Counted from the stretch's first letter, positions 30,168-41,585 are shown. The stretch is DNA of 64,000 bases from Gracilariopsis chorda (GCA_003194525.1 NBIV01000023.1:310001-374000); one strand, 5' to 3'. Numbers and translations are program-made. Notes: generated by a model not told the origin, from the letters alone.

Positions 30168-32822
30168 ATGCTGCGCTTTCATGATACCATTGGAGAGCAT
30201 GCTTCAAAGTCAGACTCTCTTATCGTCTTGGGGCGAGGGCTTGGACAGCATTATGGTCTCTTGTCTCTCTTGCAGCGCGAAATCCAGTCAAATGAGCTGG
30301 TCATAGGCATGAATATTACCAAAGCATTCGTTCAAACAGTAATTACACCTGCGCTCGTCTCAACTGGGAATCCTATGCTTCTCCCTCGCCATCTCACTTC
30401 TGATTATTCAATTCGTGATCGCATTGCAGTTTACGAGACCAAAGGCTTCGTCACTGTAACCTCAAACGTACTGGTGCATGATTTACTGCACGCCACTTTG
30501 CCAACTGATAACGTTACTGGTTTGGTTATCTTTGATGCTGATCGAATTCGCGAACAAAGCAATGAACATTTTGCTCTAACTCTCTTCCGGACGAAGAACA
30601 AAACAGCCTTCATCAAAGCTTTTTCCGAGAACCCTACAGCGCTCACTCATGGTTTTCATGCAGTAGAAAAGCTTATGCGACTTATTTACGTTTCACATCT
30701 CAGCTTATGGCCTCGCTTTCATCATGATGTGAAGTCTTCGATGTCCTCTCATACTCCAGATTTGATCGATCTTTCTGTCCGCATATCTCCCAAGATGTCG
30801 GCCATACTATCCAGTTTGCGCGAAACCGTGATGTCTATCTGTGAGGATCTGCGTGATACGACACATGCTCTTGACATGTCTGAATTATTCAAAGAGAACG
30901 AACGTTCATCAAAAGCACTGGTGCATAACTTCGACGACGTTATCCATCGACAGTTGGAGGGTGCGGAAAAGCGTCATACCTCGCGTGTTCGCTCTCTTTT
31001 GTCTGACTTAAGTACGCTTCGTGTTCTTATGAAACAACTTTTCGAGCTAAACTCTGCCCAATTCTACCGTTCAATTGTCACAATCCGCGCGACTACAACT
31101 CGCGGTGCGAACTGGCTTGTCCGCAAAGAAGCCCAGAGCGCTGTGTTTTTGGCAAGAACTCGAGTCTGGAGGCTAAAGAAGCCCAAAATTGCTGCAGGGC
31201 CGCCTATGAGCGATAAGAAAGATGAGGAAGAAAAGGAACCATTTCATATTGGTACTGGTGTACTAACCGTTCCAACATTAGAAGCCATGCCAAAGTGGTA
31301 TGCCCTGCGAGCAGTTCTTCGAGAAATTCAGACAGATGTTGAGACAGCCGGTGCAGAATCTGATGTTGCTCGTGTGATAGTCTTTGTCCGAGAACAAAGG
31401 ATGGTTGACGAGCTGTCAAGTGTTCTTCGAAATGGTAACTCACGATACGTAAAGGAACAGTTTGAAACAAACTTTCCAAGCGTCGCTGCAAGAGCAAGCG
31501 AAGAAGGATCTCTCCAGCTGACAATCACGCAGTTTTTGAAACCAAACCCAGAGCGGCGTTCTTTTCGTGAATCAAGTCGTTCTGAAAAGAAACGCAGAGT
31601 ACGACAGCAAGTGAAAACAGGACGTAAGTGGGATGCAGATCATGCACGGGAAGAACTCCGACAGGCATTTCGACAAGTTCATGCTATAAGATCTACGAAA
31701 ATTGAATTGCTTATATGGTCCATGGAGTGGGTTGATATTCAAGGACGAGGTCACAGAATTCTGAATGAATATCATCCCGCTGTTGTTATTTTGTACAACG
31801 CTGACATTTCTCTTATTCGACAAGTTGAGGTCTACAAAGCTGCACACCCAGGACGCCCAGTCCGCCTTTACGTTTTGGCCTACGAGGATGCTGTTGAGGA
31901 AGAAAGATTTCGGCATTCCAGTGCCAGAGAGAAAGCTGCTTTCAAGACTCTCATAAGGGAAAGAGCTACAATGACTATCCTTGTGAATCAGGAAGGACGT
32001 GAAGAGGAAGAATTCACGCAGAGCGTCCTTGCACAAACAAGTGCTCTTGGAAAGGGATCTCTTCGAGGTCTGGGAGCGGACAGGGACAGTAGACTTACCA
32101 GAAACCAGACCAAACCAAAAGCAGGTAGTCGGGTCATTGTTGATCTGCGTGAGCTTCGCAGCTCCCTGCCGATGCTTTTGTATAAATCCTGCCTTCAAAT
32201 TACACCCCTAACTCTGGAAGTGGGGGATTTCATTTTGTCCAAGAACATAGGAATTGAACGGAAATCTGTACCAGACCTTTATGGTTCTTTTATGTCTGGG
32301 AGGCTATTCAATCAAGCAGAAGCTCTTTGCCAACATTACAAATATCCCTGCCTCCTCATAGAAATGGATTCTTCAAAGTCACTTTCTTTGACGGCGACGT
32401 CGGGTGGAGTTCCTGCGGAGCTTGTTGCATCATCCATCGTAAGCAAGATGGTTATCCTCTTACAACAGTTTCCAAAGCTTCGTCTATTGTGGGCACAGGG
32501 CCCTCATGACGCCGCAGAAATGTTCGCTGCCCTGAAGGTCAATGAAGATGAGCCAGATGAAGAGAGAGCAATGAGCTTAGGCGTCGACACCGTTCTGACA
32601 GAGGAGCAGACATTCAACGTTGGCCCTAAATCACTACTAAGAAGTCTACCTGGGATTGACAGCGTTAACATAAACTCCGTAATGAAGAAGGTACGGAATG
32701 TTGCTACGCTGGCAACCATGTCCCTTCAAGAGTTAACAGATGTTTTGGGCAGCGCTGGAAAGGCCTCAAAGCTATTCAGTTTTGTAAATGAGAAACCAGA
32801 AGAAGCGCTGATGGCGCAGTAA
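30168..32822 (+). CDS. XPF: XPF/ERCC4 structure-specific endonuclease subunit
   Basis: XPF with ERCC1 makes the 5' incision in nucleotide excision repair and unhooks interstrand crosslinks in the nucleus. The protein is 884 residues (human 916). The inactive helicase-like N-half is clear: LVIFDADRIREQSNEHFALT, LFRTKNKTAFIKAFSENP and LYVSHLSLWPRFH-type blocks. The ERCC4 nuclease motif, with GD ... ERK ... D, is intact near residues 685-704 (VGDFILSKNIGIERKSVPDL). The C-terminal tandem helix-hairpin-helix region (LLRSLPGIDSVNINSVMKKV) follows. It reads as one exon from an ATG. Confidence 0.94.
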   Translation: MLRFHDTIGEHASKSDSLIVLGRGLGQHYGLLSLLQREIQSNELVIGMNITKAFVQTVITPALVSTGNPMLLPRHLTSDYSIRDRIAVYETKGFVTVTSNVLVHDLLHATLPTDNVTGLVIFDADRIREQSNEHFALTLFRTKNKTAFIKAFSENPTALTHGFHAVEKLMRLIYVSHLSLWPRFHHDVKSSMSSHTPDLIDLSVRISPKMSAILSSLRETVMSICEDLRDTTHALDMSELFKENERSSKALVHNFDDVIHRQLEGAEKRHTSRVRSLLSDLSTLRVLMKQLFELNSAQFYRSIVTIRATTTRGANWLVRKEAQSAVFLARTRVWRLKKPKIAAGPPMSDKKDEEEKEPFHIGTGVLTVPTLEAMPKWYALRAVLREIQTDVETAGAESDVARVIVFVREQRMVDELSSVLRNGNSRYVKEQFETNFPSVAARASEEGSLQLTITQFLKPNPERRSFRESSRSEKKRRVRQQVKTGRKWDADHAREELRQAFRQVHAIRSTKIELLIWSMEWVDIQGRGHRILNEYHPAVVILYNADISLIRQVEVYKAAHPGRPVRLYVLAYEDAVEEERFRHSSAREKAAFKTLIRERATMTILVNQEGREEEEFTQSVLAQTSALGKGSLRGLGADRDSRLTRNQTKPKAGSRVIVDLRELRSSLPMLLYKSCLQITPLTLEVGDFILSKNIGIERKSVPDLYGSFMSGRLFNQAEALCQHYKYPCLLIEMDSSKSLSLTATSGGVPAELVASSIVSKMVILLQQFPKLRLLWAQGPHDAAEMFAALKVNEDEPDEERAMSLGVDTVLTEEQTFNVGPKSLLRSLPGIDSVNINSVMKKVRNVATLATMSLQELTDVLGSAGKASKLFSFVNEKPEEALMAQ

Positions 32823-33244
32823 TCTCTGGCTAATACTTACCGTTCGTGTTCTGATACTCTTAATTCAATCTGTTCGTAAAGGATAGTGTGAAACAGCCTT
32901 CGTTTCAGGCAAACTCGCAATTGCACCTGCATCCTTGGGTGAGGATCAGGAATTTACAAGGAAGAACTCAAGAGCATTCTCACGTTTGTGTTCGCATTTA
33001 CCAACTACTACACGCTAGCATATCACACCAGAACCACAGCAAAGATAGACAGGGGGTAGCCTCGTCGTTTGCTGGAAATCATCAGTTCTTTGAAGAGAGC
33101 ATGCGTGGCTCCATATGCCCCGGTACCACAAGGTGCGAAACAAAAGCATGATATCGTATCGCGCAAAAGACGTAAATGCGGCCGCTTGTTCATGAACGCA
33201 CTCCCGTAATCGGTAGTAAGCAATGGGAAAACGAAGAATACAGT
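32823..33244. other. Intergenic 3' region between XPF and RPLP2
   Basis: About 420 bases between convergent genes; only short frames, no recognised element. Confidence 0.4.
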
Positions 33245-33568
33245 CTAATCGAACAGATCGAAGTCCATTTCTTCCTCCTCTTCTTCTTCCGATTCTTCCT
33301 TTGGTGCCTCCTCCTGTGCTGCTTCCTCTGCAGCTCCAGCTCCACCTGCTGCAACAGCACCACCTCCCGATGGTACCGATGCAAGTTTTGACTTTCCTTC
33401 TTCCATGACTTCCATGATGTCCTTGCCTTCTAGCTGAGACATAACCGTGGAGAGAACGTCGTCTTCGTAATCGACACCAGCAGAATCGAGGATCTTCTTG
33501 ATGTCATCGGCTGAAGGAGAGGGTTTTCCACCGAGATAAGCTAGCATGAACGCGCCGAGGTACTTCAT
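33245..33568 (-). CDS. RPLP2: 60S acidic ribosomal protein P2
   Basis: The protein is 107 residues, the usual size. It opens MKYLGAFMLAYLGG with the typical helical dimerisation domain (DDIKKILDSAGV). A Gly/Ala hinge (GGGAVAAGGAGAA) precedes an acidic stretch and the translation-factor-binding tail, here EMDFDLFD in place of the common MGFGLFD. P1/P2 dimers on P0 form the stalk that recruits GTPase factors. It is head-to-head with uL11, another stalk-base protein, 377 bases apart. Confidence 0.95.
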   Translation of the reverse strand: MKYLGAFMLAYLGGKPSPSADDIKKILDSAGVDYEDDVLSTVMSQLEGKDIMEVMEEGKSKLASVPSGGGAVAAGGAGAAEEAAQEEAPKEESEEEEEEEMDFDLFD

Positions 33569-33945
33569 TTTTGCTTTATGCGGAACTTGACGGCGCTATT
33601 GATGCACTGAGTTGGATCGGAATGCGGTGGCGATGTTGATGGTAGACGAAACAGGCAACTTTGGAAGGGCTCTCCTCGCCAGACACATTCTTCTCAATAC
33701 GGTATCGCCGTCGGCCGTGAACCCTAAATCAACATTACTAGGAAAATTAAGTTTTTATGGACGGTGTCATACGTGGCAAACGATTAAGGCGATCAGGGCA
33801 GTCGCCGTCGGCACGCTACGAATAATCATCCCCTTGGTTCTCTCTGCTTCGCGCAATCCCTGTCCGCCACTGCAGGACTCGCGCTTCACCTCACTTGGAA
33901 CAACTTCAGTATCATTGCAGTTCATCTCAATAGCAGATCTTCACA
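33569..33945. promoter_or_regulatory. Shared divergent promoter of RPLP2 and RPL12
   Basis: The 377 bases between two ribosomal-stalk genes read outward. Because of this spacing they very likely share promoter elements. I see no clear TATA box, and include both 5' UTRs. Confidence 0.6.
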
Positions 33946-34669
33946 ATGCCCCCGAAAATCGACCCGACTGCGGTCACCGTCATCTACGTGAGAACAACTG
34001 GCGGGGAGGTGGGCGCCGTTGCTTCTCTTGCTCCTAAGATCGGTCCCCTTGGTCTTGTAAGTTATCCCTTTCTGCACCCCAACTTGAAGCGAATACCGGC
34101 CAGTTAAAGGCGTGCAGTAGGGCCTGAGATAGATGAAAAGCGAACCATACCGAGCGGCGATGGGACTTGATCGGTCAAGCAGTAGCTAACTATCGAGTTT
34201 CACGATTATTGCCTCCATATACTGGGTATTGCTTTTCATTCGTTCGCATCATCAGAGTCCCAAAAAGATTGGTGACCAGCTAGCCAAGGCAACAAAGGAC
34301 TGGAAAGGCCTTCGTGTCATGTGCCGACTTTCTGTTCAGAACCGACAAGCAACCGTAACTGTAACTCCGTCCGCTGCGTCTATGATCATTAAGGCCTTGA
34401 AAGAGCCACCACGCGATCGAAAGAAGGTTAAGGATGTTCCTCACGACGGCAATCTCTCTCTTGACGCCGTGAAGGAAATTGCAAAGCAATGTCGTTCACG
34501 TTCACTAGCCAAGCACATGAAGGGTACAGTCAAGGAAGTGCTCGGTACTGCTCAAAGCGTTGGTTGCACAGTCGATGGACAGGCGCCTCATGATATCATT
34601 GACCAGATCAACGATGGTTCAATTGAAATTGAAGACTACGAAGCGCCTCAGCCAGAAGAAGAATCTTAG
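33946..34669 (+). CDS. RPL12: 60S ribosomal protein L12 (uL11), two exons
   Basis: Exon 1 (33946-34056, 37 codons) encodes [20 protein letters not shown] to IGPLGL. The intron at 34057-34255 (199 nt) starts GTAAGT and ends CATCAG. Exon 2 (34256-34669) continues [20 protein letters not shown], giving 174 residues against ~165 in animals. uL11 binds the 28S GTPase-associated centre at the stalk base. Conserved segments: [14 protein letters not shown] and [20 protein letters not shown]. The acidic last 15 residues are a small extension. Confidence 0.95.
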
Positions 34670-35019
34670 ACCGTATACAGTCCTTTATATACGTTTGAAA
34701 AGTAAAGCTGTACAAAAAGCTTGAAAGCACGGTTGGTGATCGTACGCATGTCAAACACGGTTAGCATGATTTTCCGAGATTGTGCATTATCGTGTTCAAT
34801 GCAAATATGAGCTTCAGTCCAACGTTGTGTACGAAGCTATGAAACGCATTTACAAGCTAATCCGAACATGCATTGAACTGCACTTCAGTTCACTGTTTCT
34901 CTCATGCACCCAGAACCTAATATCATTTACATCATTCAACACATCAGAAAGCCCAATGAGCGAGTGATCTGTTTCTCCTGTGATACAGATGCGAAGGGTA
35001 GGCGCTGTCACTTGAGTAT
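34670..35019. other. Intergenic 3' region between RPL12 and pebB
   Basis: About 350 bases between convergent genes. No feature recognised. Confidence 0.4.
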
Positions 35020-35901
35020 TTAAGAGGGCGGTTCATATTCTCCTGTTTCTATCTTTCTTTCCAAGTCAAACAAAAAGCCATGAATGTACTCTTCGGTCCA
35101 TTCCTCGCCATAAAAGCGCAAGAACATTCCACGAGCCGGATCCTTCTCTGCACGGTACTTCAAATATGCAATCTGACTTTCTTTGATCTTTGCTAAGCTT
35201 TCTGTATCAGTTACTGGTTCCGCTTGCTCCACAAAGTCAAGGTATTTGTTTAGGTAGTCCTTGAAAGCACCAAATACGTGTGTCTCAACAACTTCATCTT
35301 CTGAAGGCCTGCTCCACAGAAAGTTTGGAGAGAAGAAGCGAGCAGCTTCTTCCGGGAAGTCTCCACCCCATGGCAAGTTCAGCTGATGACTCTTAAAGGT
35401 TTCTTCCAATGGTTTTGAATACTTTGCACGATAATCATCTGTATGGAATAATGGTTGCATATCAAGAGCTATTAAATGACCACCAGGCAGTGTAACAAGA
35501 TCAGCCCCAAAGAATGGAAGATCGTATTGCATTCCAGGAAACATTACAAAGTTAAGCACCTGGAGCTGCGTCCCGCCCTGAACATGTGCGGTGCGTATTT
35601 GTCGCAGCTTTGGCGTGCAATAAGCATAAGAATCCGTCGTTACTAAACCAGCTCGCTTTCCTTTGCCAACCATAGCCTCCTTGTGCTCAAATCCATCGGG
35701 AATCGGGTATGCCTTTAGGTCAGGGAGTCTTGCATTTAAAACAGACGTCGCATAGTTCCAGAATGGGGTATAAATATCTTTAACAGGTGTGGGTGCTTTC
35801 GGCGGGTTTGCGCCGGTTGCAGTCATTCGACACCTTCCTGGATTCGAGAACGAATGACTCGACTTCAAGAAAAGGGGCGTTGCAAAGGCCGACGGCGCCA
35901 T
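35020..35901 (-). CDS. pebB: Phycoerythrobilin:ferredoxin oxidoreductase, plastid-targeted
   Basis: PebB reduces 15,16-dihydrobiliverdin to phycoerythrobilin, the chromophore of phycoerythrin, using ferredoxin in the plastid. The protein is 293 residues; bacterial family members are ~250, and the extra N-terminal ~35 ([18 protein letters not shown]) look like a transit peptide. The body carries the ferredoxin-dependent bilin reductase signature: [20 protein letters not shown] near 137, [18 protein letters not shown] next, [11 protein letters not shown] near 210, and the ending [20 protein letters not shown]. The YDLPFFG and DPARGM patterns favour PebB over PebA or PcyA. Its presence is strong evidence for a red alga or similar phycobilin-containing host. 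Confidence 0.9.
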   Translation of the reverse strand: MAPSAFATPLFLKSSHSFSNPGRCRMTATGANPPKAPTPVKDIYTPFWNYATSVLNARLPDLKAYPIPDGFEHKEAMVGKGKRAGLVTTDSYAYCTPKLRQIRTAHVQGGTQLQVLNFVMFPGMQYDLPFFGADLVTLPGGHLIALDMQPLFHTDDYRAKYSKPLEETFKSHQLNLPWGGDFPEEAARFFSPNFLWSRPSEDEVVETHVFGAFKDYLNKYLDFVEQAEPVTDTESLAKIKESQIAYLKYRAEKDPARGMFLRFYGEEWTEEYIHGFLFDLERKIETGEYEPPS

Positions 35902-38176
35902 TCTTAAACAAAGTGATCCTAGGCGGCCCTCGTCTACAAAATCAACTTGCTCTTATTTGATGATGTCAGCAACTTGGCGTCGCTACAACAAAGGGCACGG
36001 AATCAGAAAGGCCACGATTCGGACGTCCGGATTGAAACAAATCCCTGATTGCAGAACTGGATACTCCAGACTCCCAAGGCCAGCTCAATGCAGATGAGAA
36101 CGCCTTCCAAGAAAAAGAGAGATTTTTGTTGGCCAAACAAAAAGTCGGACTTGATTTCTGCCGAGATTGCACAAATAATCTGCTGTCGATCTCAAATGCA
36201 CCTCTACAGCACAAAGGGTAAAGCACATAGCTTTTTAAGGTGAAATATCTCAGAACAGATTACGGTCCTATCCATGCTTTCTGATCCAGCTCTCCCTCTC
36301 TCTTTCTATCTGTCTATGAGTTTGCACTTTTATCCATGTTCCTGCGCCACCACTATATCTACGGAGTGCCTTGCAAAGGCACAGCTGACCCTCTTGCTAC
36401 CAGAGAATGGTGCATTTGGTGTAACTTTGTATGTCATGTTTCTTGTGCGAGCGGATCTTACAAATGATGCAACGATTTGTTCGTATTGCTTCAAACAGTT
36501 ATTTCGCATTAACGATGATGTTAGGCTAAGCTACTTTGGTTTCGACAGAGAAAGGTCCCACTGCAGAGCGCTACTTTTTCACCAGAACCCTTCTCTGGCG
36601 TTCATTGGAAATAGAATATGCTTAATCAATGACAGAGATGTATCCGATTCAATGATGCAAAGACATCAGAACTGGGTGCACGCTAGATAGCCTTCCCGGG
36701 ATGTATCAGGGCTGTCTTCCTCTTATTGGGGGAGCGAAATGGACTGTCGATTGGGTTTCTCTCGGAGGCCAGCAAAAGCTCCGGCGGCCTTTTGGGGCTT
36801 TTAAAAGGCGTTGCTCCTTCTTCTCGCGCGGTCCTTTAGACTCGCCTTGCGCACTTTATCATGAAGAGAATTGAGTTCCTCAACGCTGGCCTATAGACGA
36901 GCCTGTTTAGCGCTCATTCTAGTGGCTTTGGTCTCGTCACGTAGAGGTATGTTGTCAATGCTATTCTCTTCTTGATATGTTTGAAGAAGTTGCACTTCTT
37001 CCTCGTGCTCTTCCTGTACACGTGAATGCAGTTCAGTATTGTCGGCAACCACTTCTTGCCTCTGAACAAACCTTCTTATGTACCGACATTACAGTTCAAC
37101 CCTGTCAACCGAACCCAACACTCCCGTCGCCCCGGCTGATGTCTCAGTTGAAGCAGCCATTCTCTACCCTTCGAAACGTGGGCAAAGCTACACTACCGCC
37201 GTATATCGAGTTGCTCGTTCTTCATTTGTGTTCATCACACATCAAAGCCGAAAGCTTTGGAAACGATGGTGTGTGCGAAGTGATCTTCGGTGGACTGCGC
37301 AGCTGTGACTGTTCTGTGCAAGAGTCGTTGCTTCCAGGCTAATGCAGTACTTCCCACTGTTGTGGAAAGAGGCCCGAAAACAGACACGAAGTACAGTTGA
37401 AATTCAGCCCGTAGTATCTTAGCCTCTTACCTGGTGCGAGAGGGTCCGGCGGTTAACTTCGGTTATAAGACAGCATTCCCAACACGTCTGAAGTTTACCG
37501 GAGATGCATTCATTGCATCTGTCCTTGCCGAGAGGTAACGAGAAAGAGGAAGCTTGCTTGCTTTGTGCGTGCTGCTCCGCTCACCAAGTGGGGCTTGAAT
37601 CGTATTCGGGGCGATTGCCAGCTGTCGACGTGTATTGAGGGCCGACGCTGCAGTTTCTGAAGGTCCCTTCGATCCGCAGGGGAGTACTGAGTTCCCATTT
37701 TGGCCCGGACCCCTCCGCGGCCGCGCGCTCCTTTGTGCCAACTTTCTCAGAAAGCTCTTTGCCGTCAGTCCTAAAGCCCAGTGGGTGTCCAGTAGGCCGA
37801 ACGGTACGAACTCAACATTTGAATCACGCAGTTGTGCGTATTTTGGGACCTAGCAGAACAAAGGTCCACACAAACACGAACAACGTAGCCTACCAACGGT
37901 ATGCACTGAGCAGCAGCACATCTGCTCCGCCTGGGTGCGGCACAGCTTCGTGTAGGTCTAACTTTGTCCTAAAAGGTTAGCTTTCCGCTCTAAATCAACC
38001 GCAACGGTGTTTTTTTTTTCTTTTTTTTGCTAGCACACCCGAACCATTCGATAGTCTACTTCCTCGTACTCCGCCGTCCGCCCTGCGCAGAGCATCCCGA
38101 AGCAACAACGTTCTTTCAGCTGGGGCTGGTGTTGCTCAAGACATTATCTGTCCGCGAACTCGTGCGACAGGGTAGC
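35902..38176. other. Long intergenic region, nothing supported
   Basis: Open frames of up to ~138 residues occur (for example 36274-36690), but they lack domains and coding-like composition. The GC-rich part near 37460-37740 has an antisense frame of 92 residues that I do not trust. A T-run at 38011-38028 lies upstream of the DDX47 ATG. Confidence 0.4.
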
Positions 38177-39589
38177 ATGGAATTGGACTCCACAGAACCG
38201 AGTCGGGGCACGAAAACAGCACAGGATGTCCAGAAGAGCTTCAAGGATTTAGGAGTCTGTCCGGAACTTGTAGAAGCATGTGAGAAGCTTGGGTACAAAG
38301 CACCGACCTCTATTCAAGCGGAATCAATTCCCCACGCGCTGGATAAGAAAGACATCATAGGACTTGCGCAAACTGGTTCTGGGAAAACAGCAGCTTTTGC
38401 CATTCCCATTCTCCAAGCGCTTCTTGCTGAGAAGGGCAAACCACCATCTCCGTTTGCCGTTGTTGTTTCGCCGACAAGAGAACTTGCCTTCCAGATTCAC
38501 GAGCAATTCGAAGCGCTAGGATCTGGAATTGGAGCAAGATGTATTGCGATCTCAGGAGGTGTCGACCAAATGGCTCAGGCTGTGGCACTAGCGAAACGTC
38601 CGCATATAATTGTCGCAACACCAGGACGACTGGTGGACCATCTCGAAAATACAAAAGGATTTACACTCCGCGGAGCCAAGTTTCTGGTGCTCGATGAAGC
38701 TGATAGAATTCTATCGATGGACTTCGAGAAGGAACTGGAAAAAATCGTGAGCTCAATGTCATGGGAAAGACACACTTACCTGTTCTCCGCTACGATGACC
38801 TCTAAAGTCAAGAAACTTCAGCGTGCTTCTCTTTCTAACCCGGTGAGAATTGAGGTGTCAAGCAAATACAGAACAGTGGATACTCTTATACAGAACTACG
38901 TGTTCATCCCCGAGAAGTATAAGGATTGTTATCTCGTCTTTTTGATAACCGAGTTTGCTGGAAATTCTGCAATCGTGTTCGTGGATACTCAAAGACATGT
39001 GCAAAGAATCACGATACTGCTTAGAGCACTGGGTATAGGTGCAGTTTGCATTCACGGAGGTATGGCGCAACCAAAACGTTTGGCTGCTTTGACTAAGTTC
39101 AAGGCTGGTGAGCGCAACATTCTTGTGGCCACTGATGTGGCCAGTCGCGGGCTTGACATTCCTCGTGTGGACATGGTTGTTAATTATGATATTCCAAACA
39201 ATGGAAAGGATTACGTACACAGAGTTGGTCGCACTGCTCGTGCAGGACGTGCTGGGCGGGCTCTTAACCTAGTCTCTCAGTATGATTTGCACAACTATCG
39301 CGACGTGGAAGAGCTTATCGGAAAGAAACTGGAAGCCTACCCCTTAGAAGAAGCAACCGTACTATTAATGCTCGAAAGAGTTGCTGAAGCGCAGAGAATT
39401 GCAGTAGCGGAACTGAGAGAGTTGAACGAGAAGCGAAGATCAAGGAAAGGAAGACGTGTGAGCGCTGCAGATGATGATCGTTTCAAGCTAGAAGAAAACA
39501 TTGGAGAAGGAGCAGCAGCGTTGGTAAGCTCAGAAGCACAGAAGCTGGGAGGCCCTAGAGCTCGAAAGCGACGGAAGATCAGATCTTGA
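38177..39589 (+). CDS. DDX47: DEAD-box RNA helicase DDX47/Rrp3
   Basis: The ATG at 38177 gives 470 residues, the usual size (human 455). All DEAD-box motifs are present: Q motif FKDLGVCPELVEACEKLGYK ... SIQ, motif I AQTGSGKT, Ia PTRELA, Ib TPGRL, II DEAD, III SAT, V ATDVASRGLDIP, VI HRVGRTARAGRAG. The DDX47/Rrp3 subfamily is supported by FKDLGVCPELVEAC, LDEADRILSMDFEKEL and VPLEEATVLLMLERV-like spacing. It works in pre-18S rRNA processing in the nucleolus. The C-tail is basic (RARKRRKIRS). The frame is open upstream to 38027 but without an ATG. Confidence 0.92.
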   Translation: MELDSTEPSRGTKTAQDVQKSFKDLGVCPELVEACEKLGYKAPTSIQAESIPHALDKKDIIGLAQTGSGKTAAFAIPILQALLAEKGKPPSPFAVVVSPTRELAFQIHEQFEALGSGIGARCIAISGGVDQMAQAVALAKRPHIIVATPGRLVDHLENTKGFTLRGAKFLVLDEADRILSMDFEKELEKIVSSMSWERHTYLFSATMTSKVKKLQRASLSNPVRIEVSSKYRTVDTLIQNYVFIPEKYKDCYLVFLITEFAGNSAIVFVDTQRHVQRITILLRALGIGAVCIHGGMAQPKRLAALTKFKAGERNILVATDVASRGLDIPRVDMVVNYDIPNNGKDYVHRVGRTARAGRAGRALNLVSQYDLHNYRDVEELIGKKLEAYPLEEATVLLMLERVAEAQRIAVAELRELNEKRRSRKGRRVSAADDDRFKLEENIGEGAAALVSSEAQKLGGPRARKRRKIRS

Positions 39590-40306
39590 GCTCTGGAAGC
39601 AAACGTGAATCAGACTGCGTCTACTATACGGAAGAATTGTAGAAACCAGCCGAAACTCAGATGACCCTGGTGGGAATAGAAATCCCAACCCTGAAGCATC
39701 TATTGTTCAAGAGTAAGCTCATTTCTATGGTGCAGCCTTCGGAATGACATAAAGCATCGCAAGGAAACAGCAACATCATAGTTTACGATCAATTGTGCAC
39801 GTCAGGCAGAACACCCCGCCACAGATAAAACATCCATGAGCTGCATGCTGAGACTCTGTGAGCTCAGGTCTGTAATCAGCTCGTGCTGGTTCGGCGATTC
39901 ACAAGTGCCGATGGGTTTGTAGGTTGTATGGAAGACGGATTCATTCACGCGTCCTATATACTGAGCAAGACGCTGTTCTCGTGTGAAGATTATCATGGGT
40001 TTGAAATGCCCATCAGCGGAATACTCGACTTATTTTGTGTCCTCATCAAGTTCACCAGTGTTATACACCAATTTGACTCCTGTACAAACAAATGTCGTCG
40101 CATGGGACATAACACCGCTGTTTAAACCCTACTGACGCAACGCACTCAAAAGTCCCTAGGCGAAGCATATCGCGCGTCACAAACGTTATTGAGTAGGAAC
40201 ATAAGACAAAGAATTACCAAAAGAAACGATACCCAACAAACCAGAGAATGCCGTCTAAAACATGGACAGACTTCACCGGAAAGAACTTAACATGCCGTGC
40301 TCGGAA
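39590..40306. other. Intergenic region, nothing supported
   Basis: Short frames only between the convergent ends of DDX47 and MED31. No repeat or RNA gene is recognised. Confidence 0.4.
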
Positions 40307-40946
40307 CTAAATCGGGTTCATCGTCTTGTCAAACTGCCACTGATATCCTTGTTGTTGGTGCAATATCATTGAATAGTCATCTGTTTGTTTCAGATTTGAT
40401 GGCAGACGAGATGTTAGTGGAACATTTTCCGGCGCGTGCCGTACGCAGAGATGAAGGAAATGAACAGAAACGCACTTCGTTTTAGAGCTTCTCGAAAATC
40501 AGGCTCTTGTAACAGATAAAGAAAATGAAGCGCATGGGGAAAGACGATAAACTTTGCGTACTCTGGTCTCCGCCAGTACTGCAAGTACTTGAGATAGGCG
40601 ATGAAATCTGGGGAATCAAGGTATTCGTTCTGCGCCAGAACTGTCATGGGTTGAAGGCGTATTGAGCGTATCGCGTTGCGTTGGGCAGAGGAATTTCCGT
40701 CATGGGTTAGTCGCGTTCAGCGTCTCTATTTGTGAAGATTATGCAATGGGCCAAAGAGGTGCACGTACAGTTGAGATATGCAGAGTTCGCCAAGCACTGA
40801 ACAAATTCAAGCTCGACTTCAAATCGCTGTCGATCGGCATCGGGCGACCGTTCTCCTTCAGTGGACGGCTGGGCGCTTCCAGTGTCTGGGGCCGAGTCTT
40901 TCGTATTATTCGCTATCGCATTGCTTGCCACCGCATTGTTTTCCAT
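40307..40946 (-). CDS. MED31: Mediator subunit 31 (Soh1), three exons
   Basis: MED31 is a small subunit of the middle module of the Mediator complex. No single frame covers it. Exon 1 (40769-40946) ends FVQCLANSAYLN plus one base. Intron 1 (40641-40768) is GTACGT ... ATGACAG. Exon 2 (40476-40640) reads FLAQNEYLDSPDFIAYLKYL to DFREALKR plus one base. Intron 2 (40381-40475) is GTGCGT ... AAACAG. Exon 3 (40307-40380) reads NDYSMILHQQQGYQWQFDK to TMNPI and TAG. The frame is kept through both splices, and the result, 138 residues, matches family size (~130) and its closing HQQ-x-WQF pattern. The N-terminal ~43 residues are disordered. Confidence 0.88.
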
Positions 40947-41585
40947 CTTGATCCGAAGGGAAATTGAGGATGTCTTGACCGCCTTCCGAACTCTACCTTG
41001 CTAAGCCTGTGACCCAACAGCAAGCATAGAAAAGGTAGCGTTGTAACTCAGCGCAATGAGCGGTATTATGTTACACGGACGATGACCCTATGACAACGAC
41101 TGACAAGCAGACTTCCGGCGTAGGTTGAGCGCTCTGCGAGACTTTAGGAACGATACATGTCCGGAATCTTTCCGGTTGCGCGGGCTTTTTGAATATAAAT
41201 AGTGTGACATAGTCGGAATCTCCATCTGTACGTAGACGTAAGCTGCGGATACGACGGAGTCCATTCGGACTTAGCGCTGAGCGTCGTTTATCCACTTCCC
41301 GCTAAATTATGCATATACTGTAGCAACTCCATATCGGTTACTGAATAAGGTCTGCTTAGGATACTGTAGTATTTGGCGGAAGTTGAGTGGCTTTCCGCCA
41401 CTTCTGGTAGCGTCAGAGCTCATCGCTCAGTAGCACCCCGCGGAACGAAGGATACTTTCATTACCTCAAAAGCATGCATTCTTGAACGGACATCTGTCAT
41501 TGCTCAGCATCGCAATGACTGCAGGCGCGCCTCGCCACGAAACGTTTTGGTAGCAAGTGCTACGACTTCTCGCTCTCAAAGCTCA
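40947..41585. other. Divergent spacer between MED31 and NuoG
   Basis: About 640 bases. An open frame runs into NuoG from 41373 but has no ATG before 41586. No other element recognised. Confidence 0.4.

Noticed and set aside
36274-36690. Hypothetical 138-codon gene
   Set aside because: Cys-rich random-looking composition, no homology recognised, isolated.
37463-37741. Minus-strand 92-codon frame in GC-rich DNA
   Set aside because: Protein-like at first glance, but overlapping frames are equally open, so GC content alone can explain it.
39640-39710. tRNA-like arm (TGGGAATAGAAATCCCA)
   Set aside because: The remaining cloverleaf arms and acceptor stem cannot be formed.
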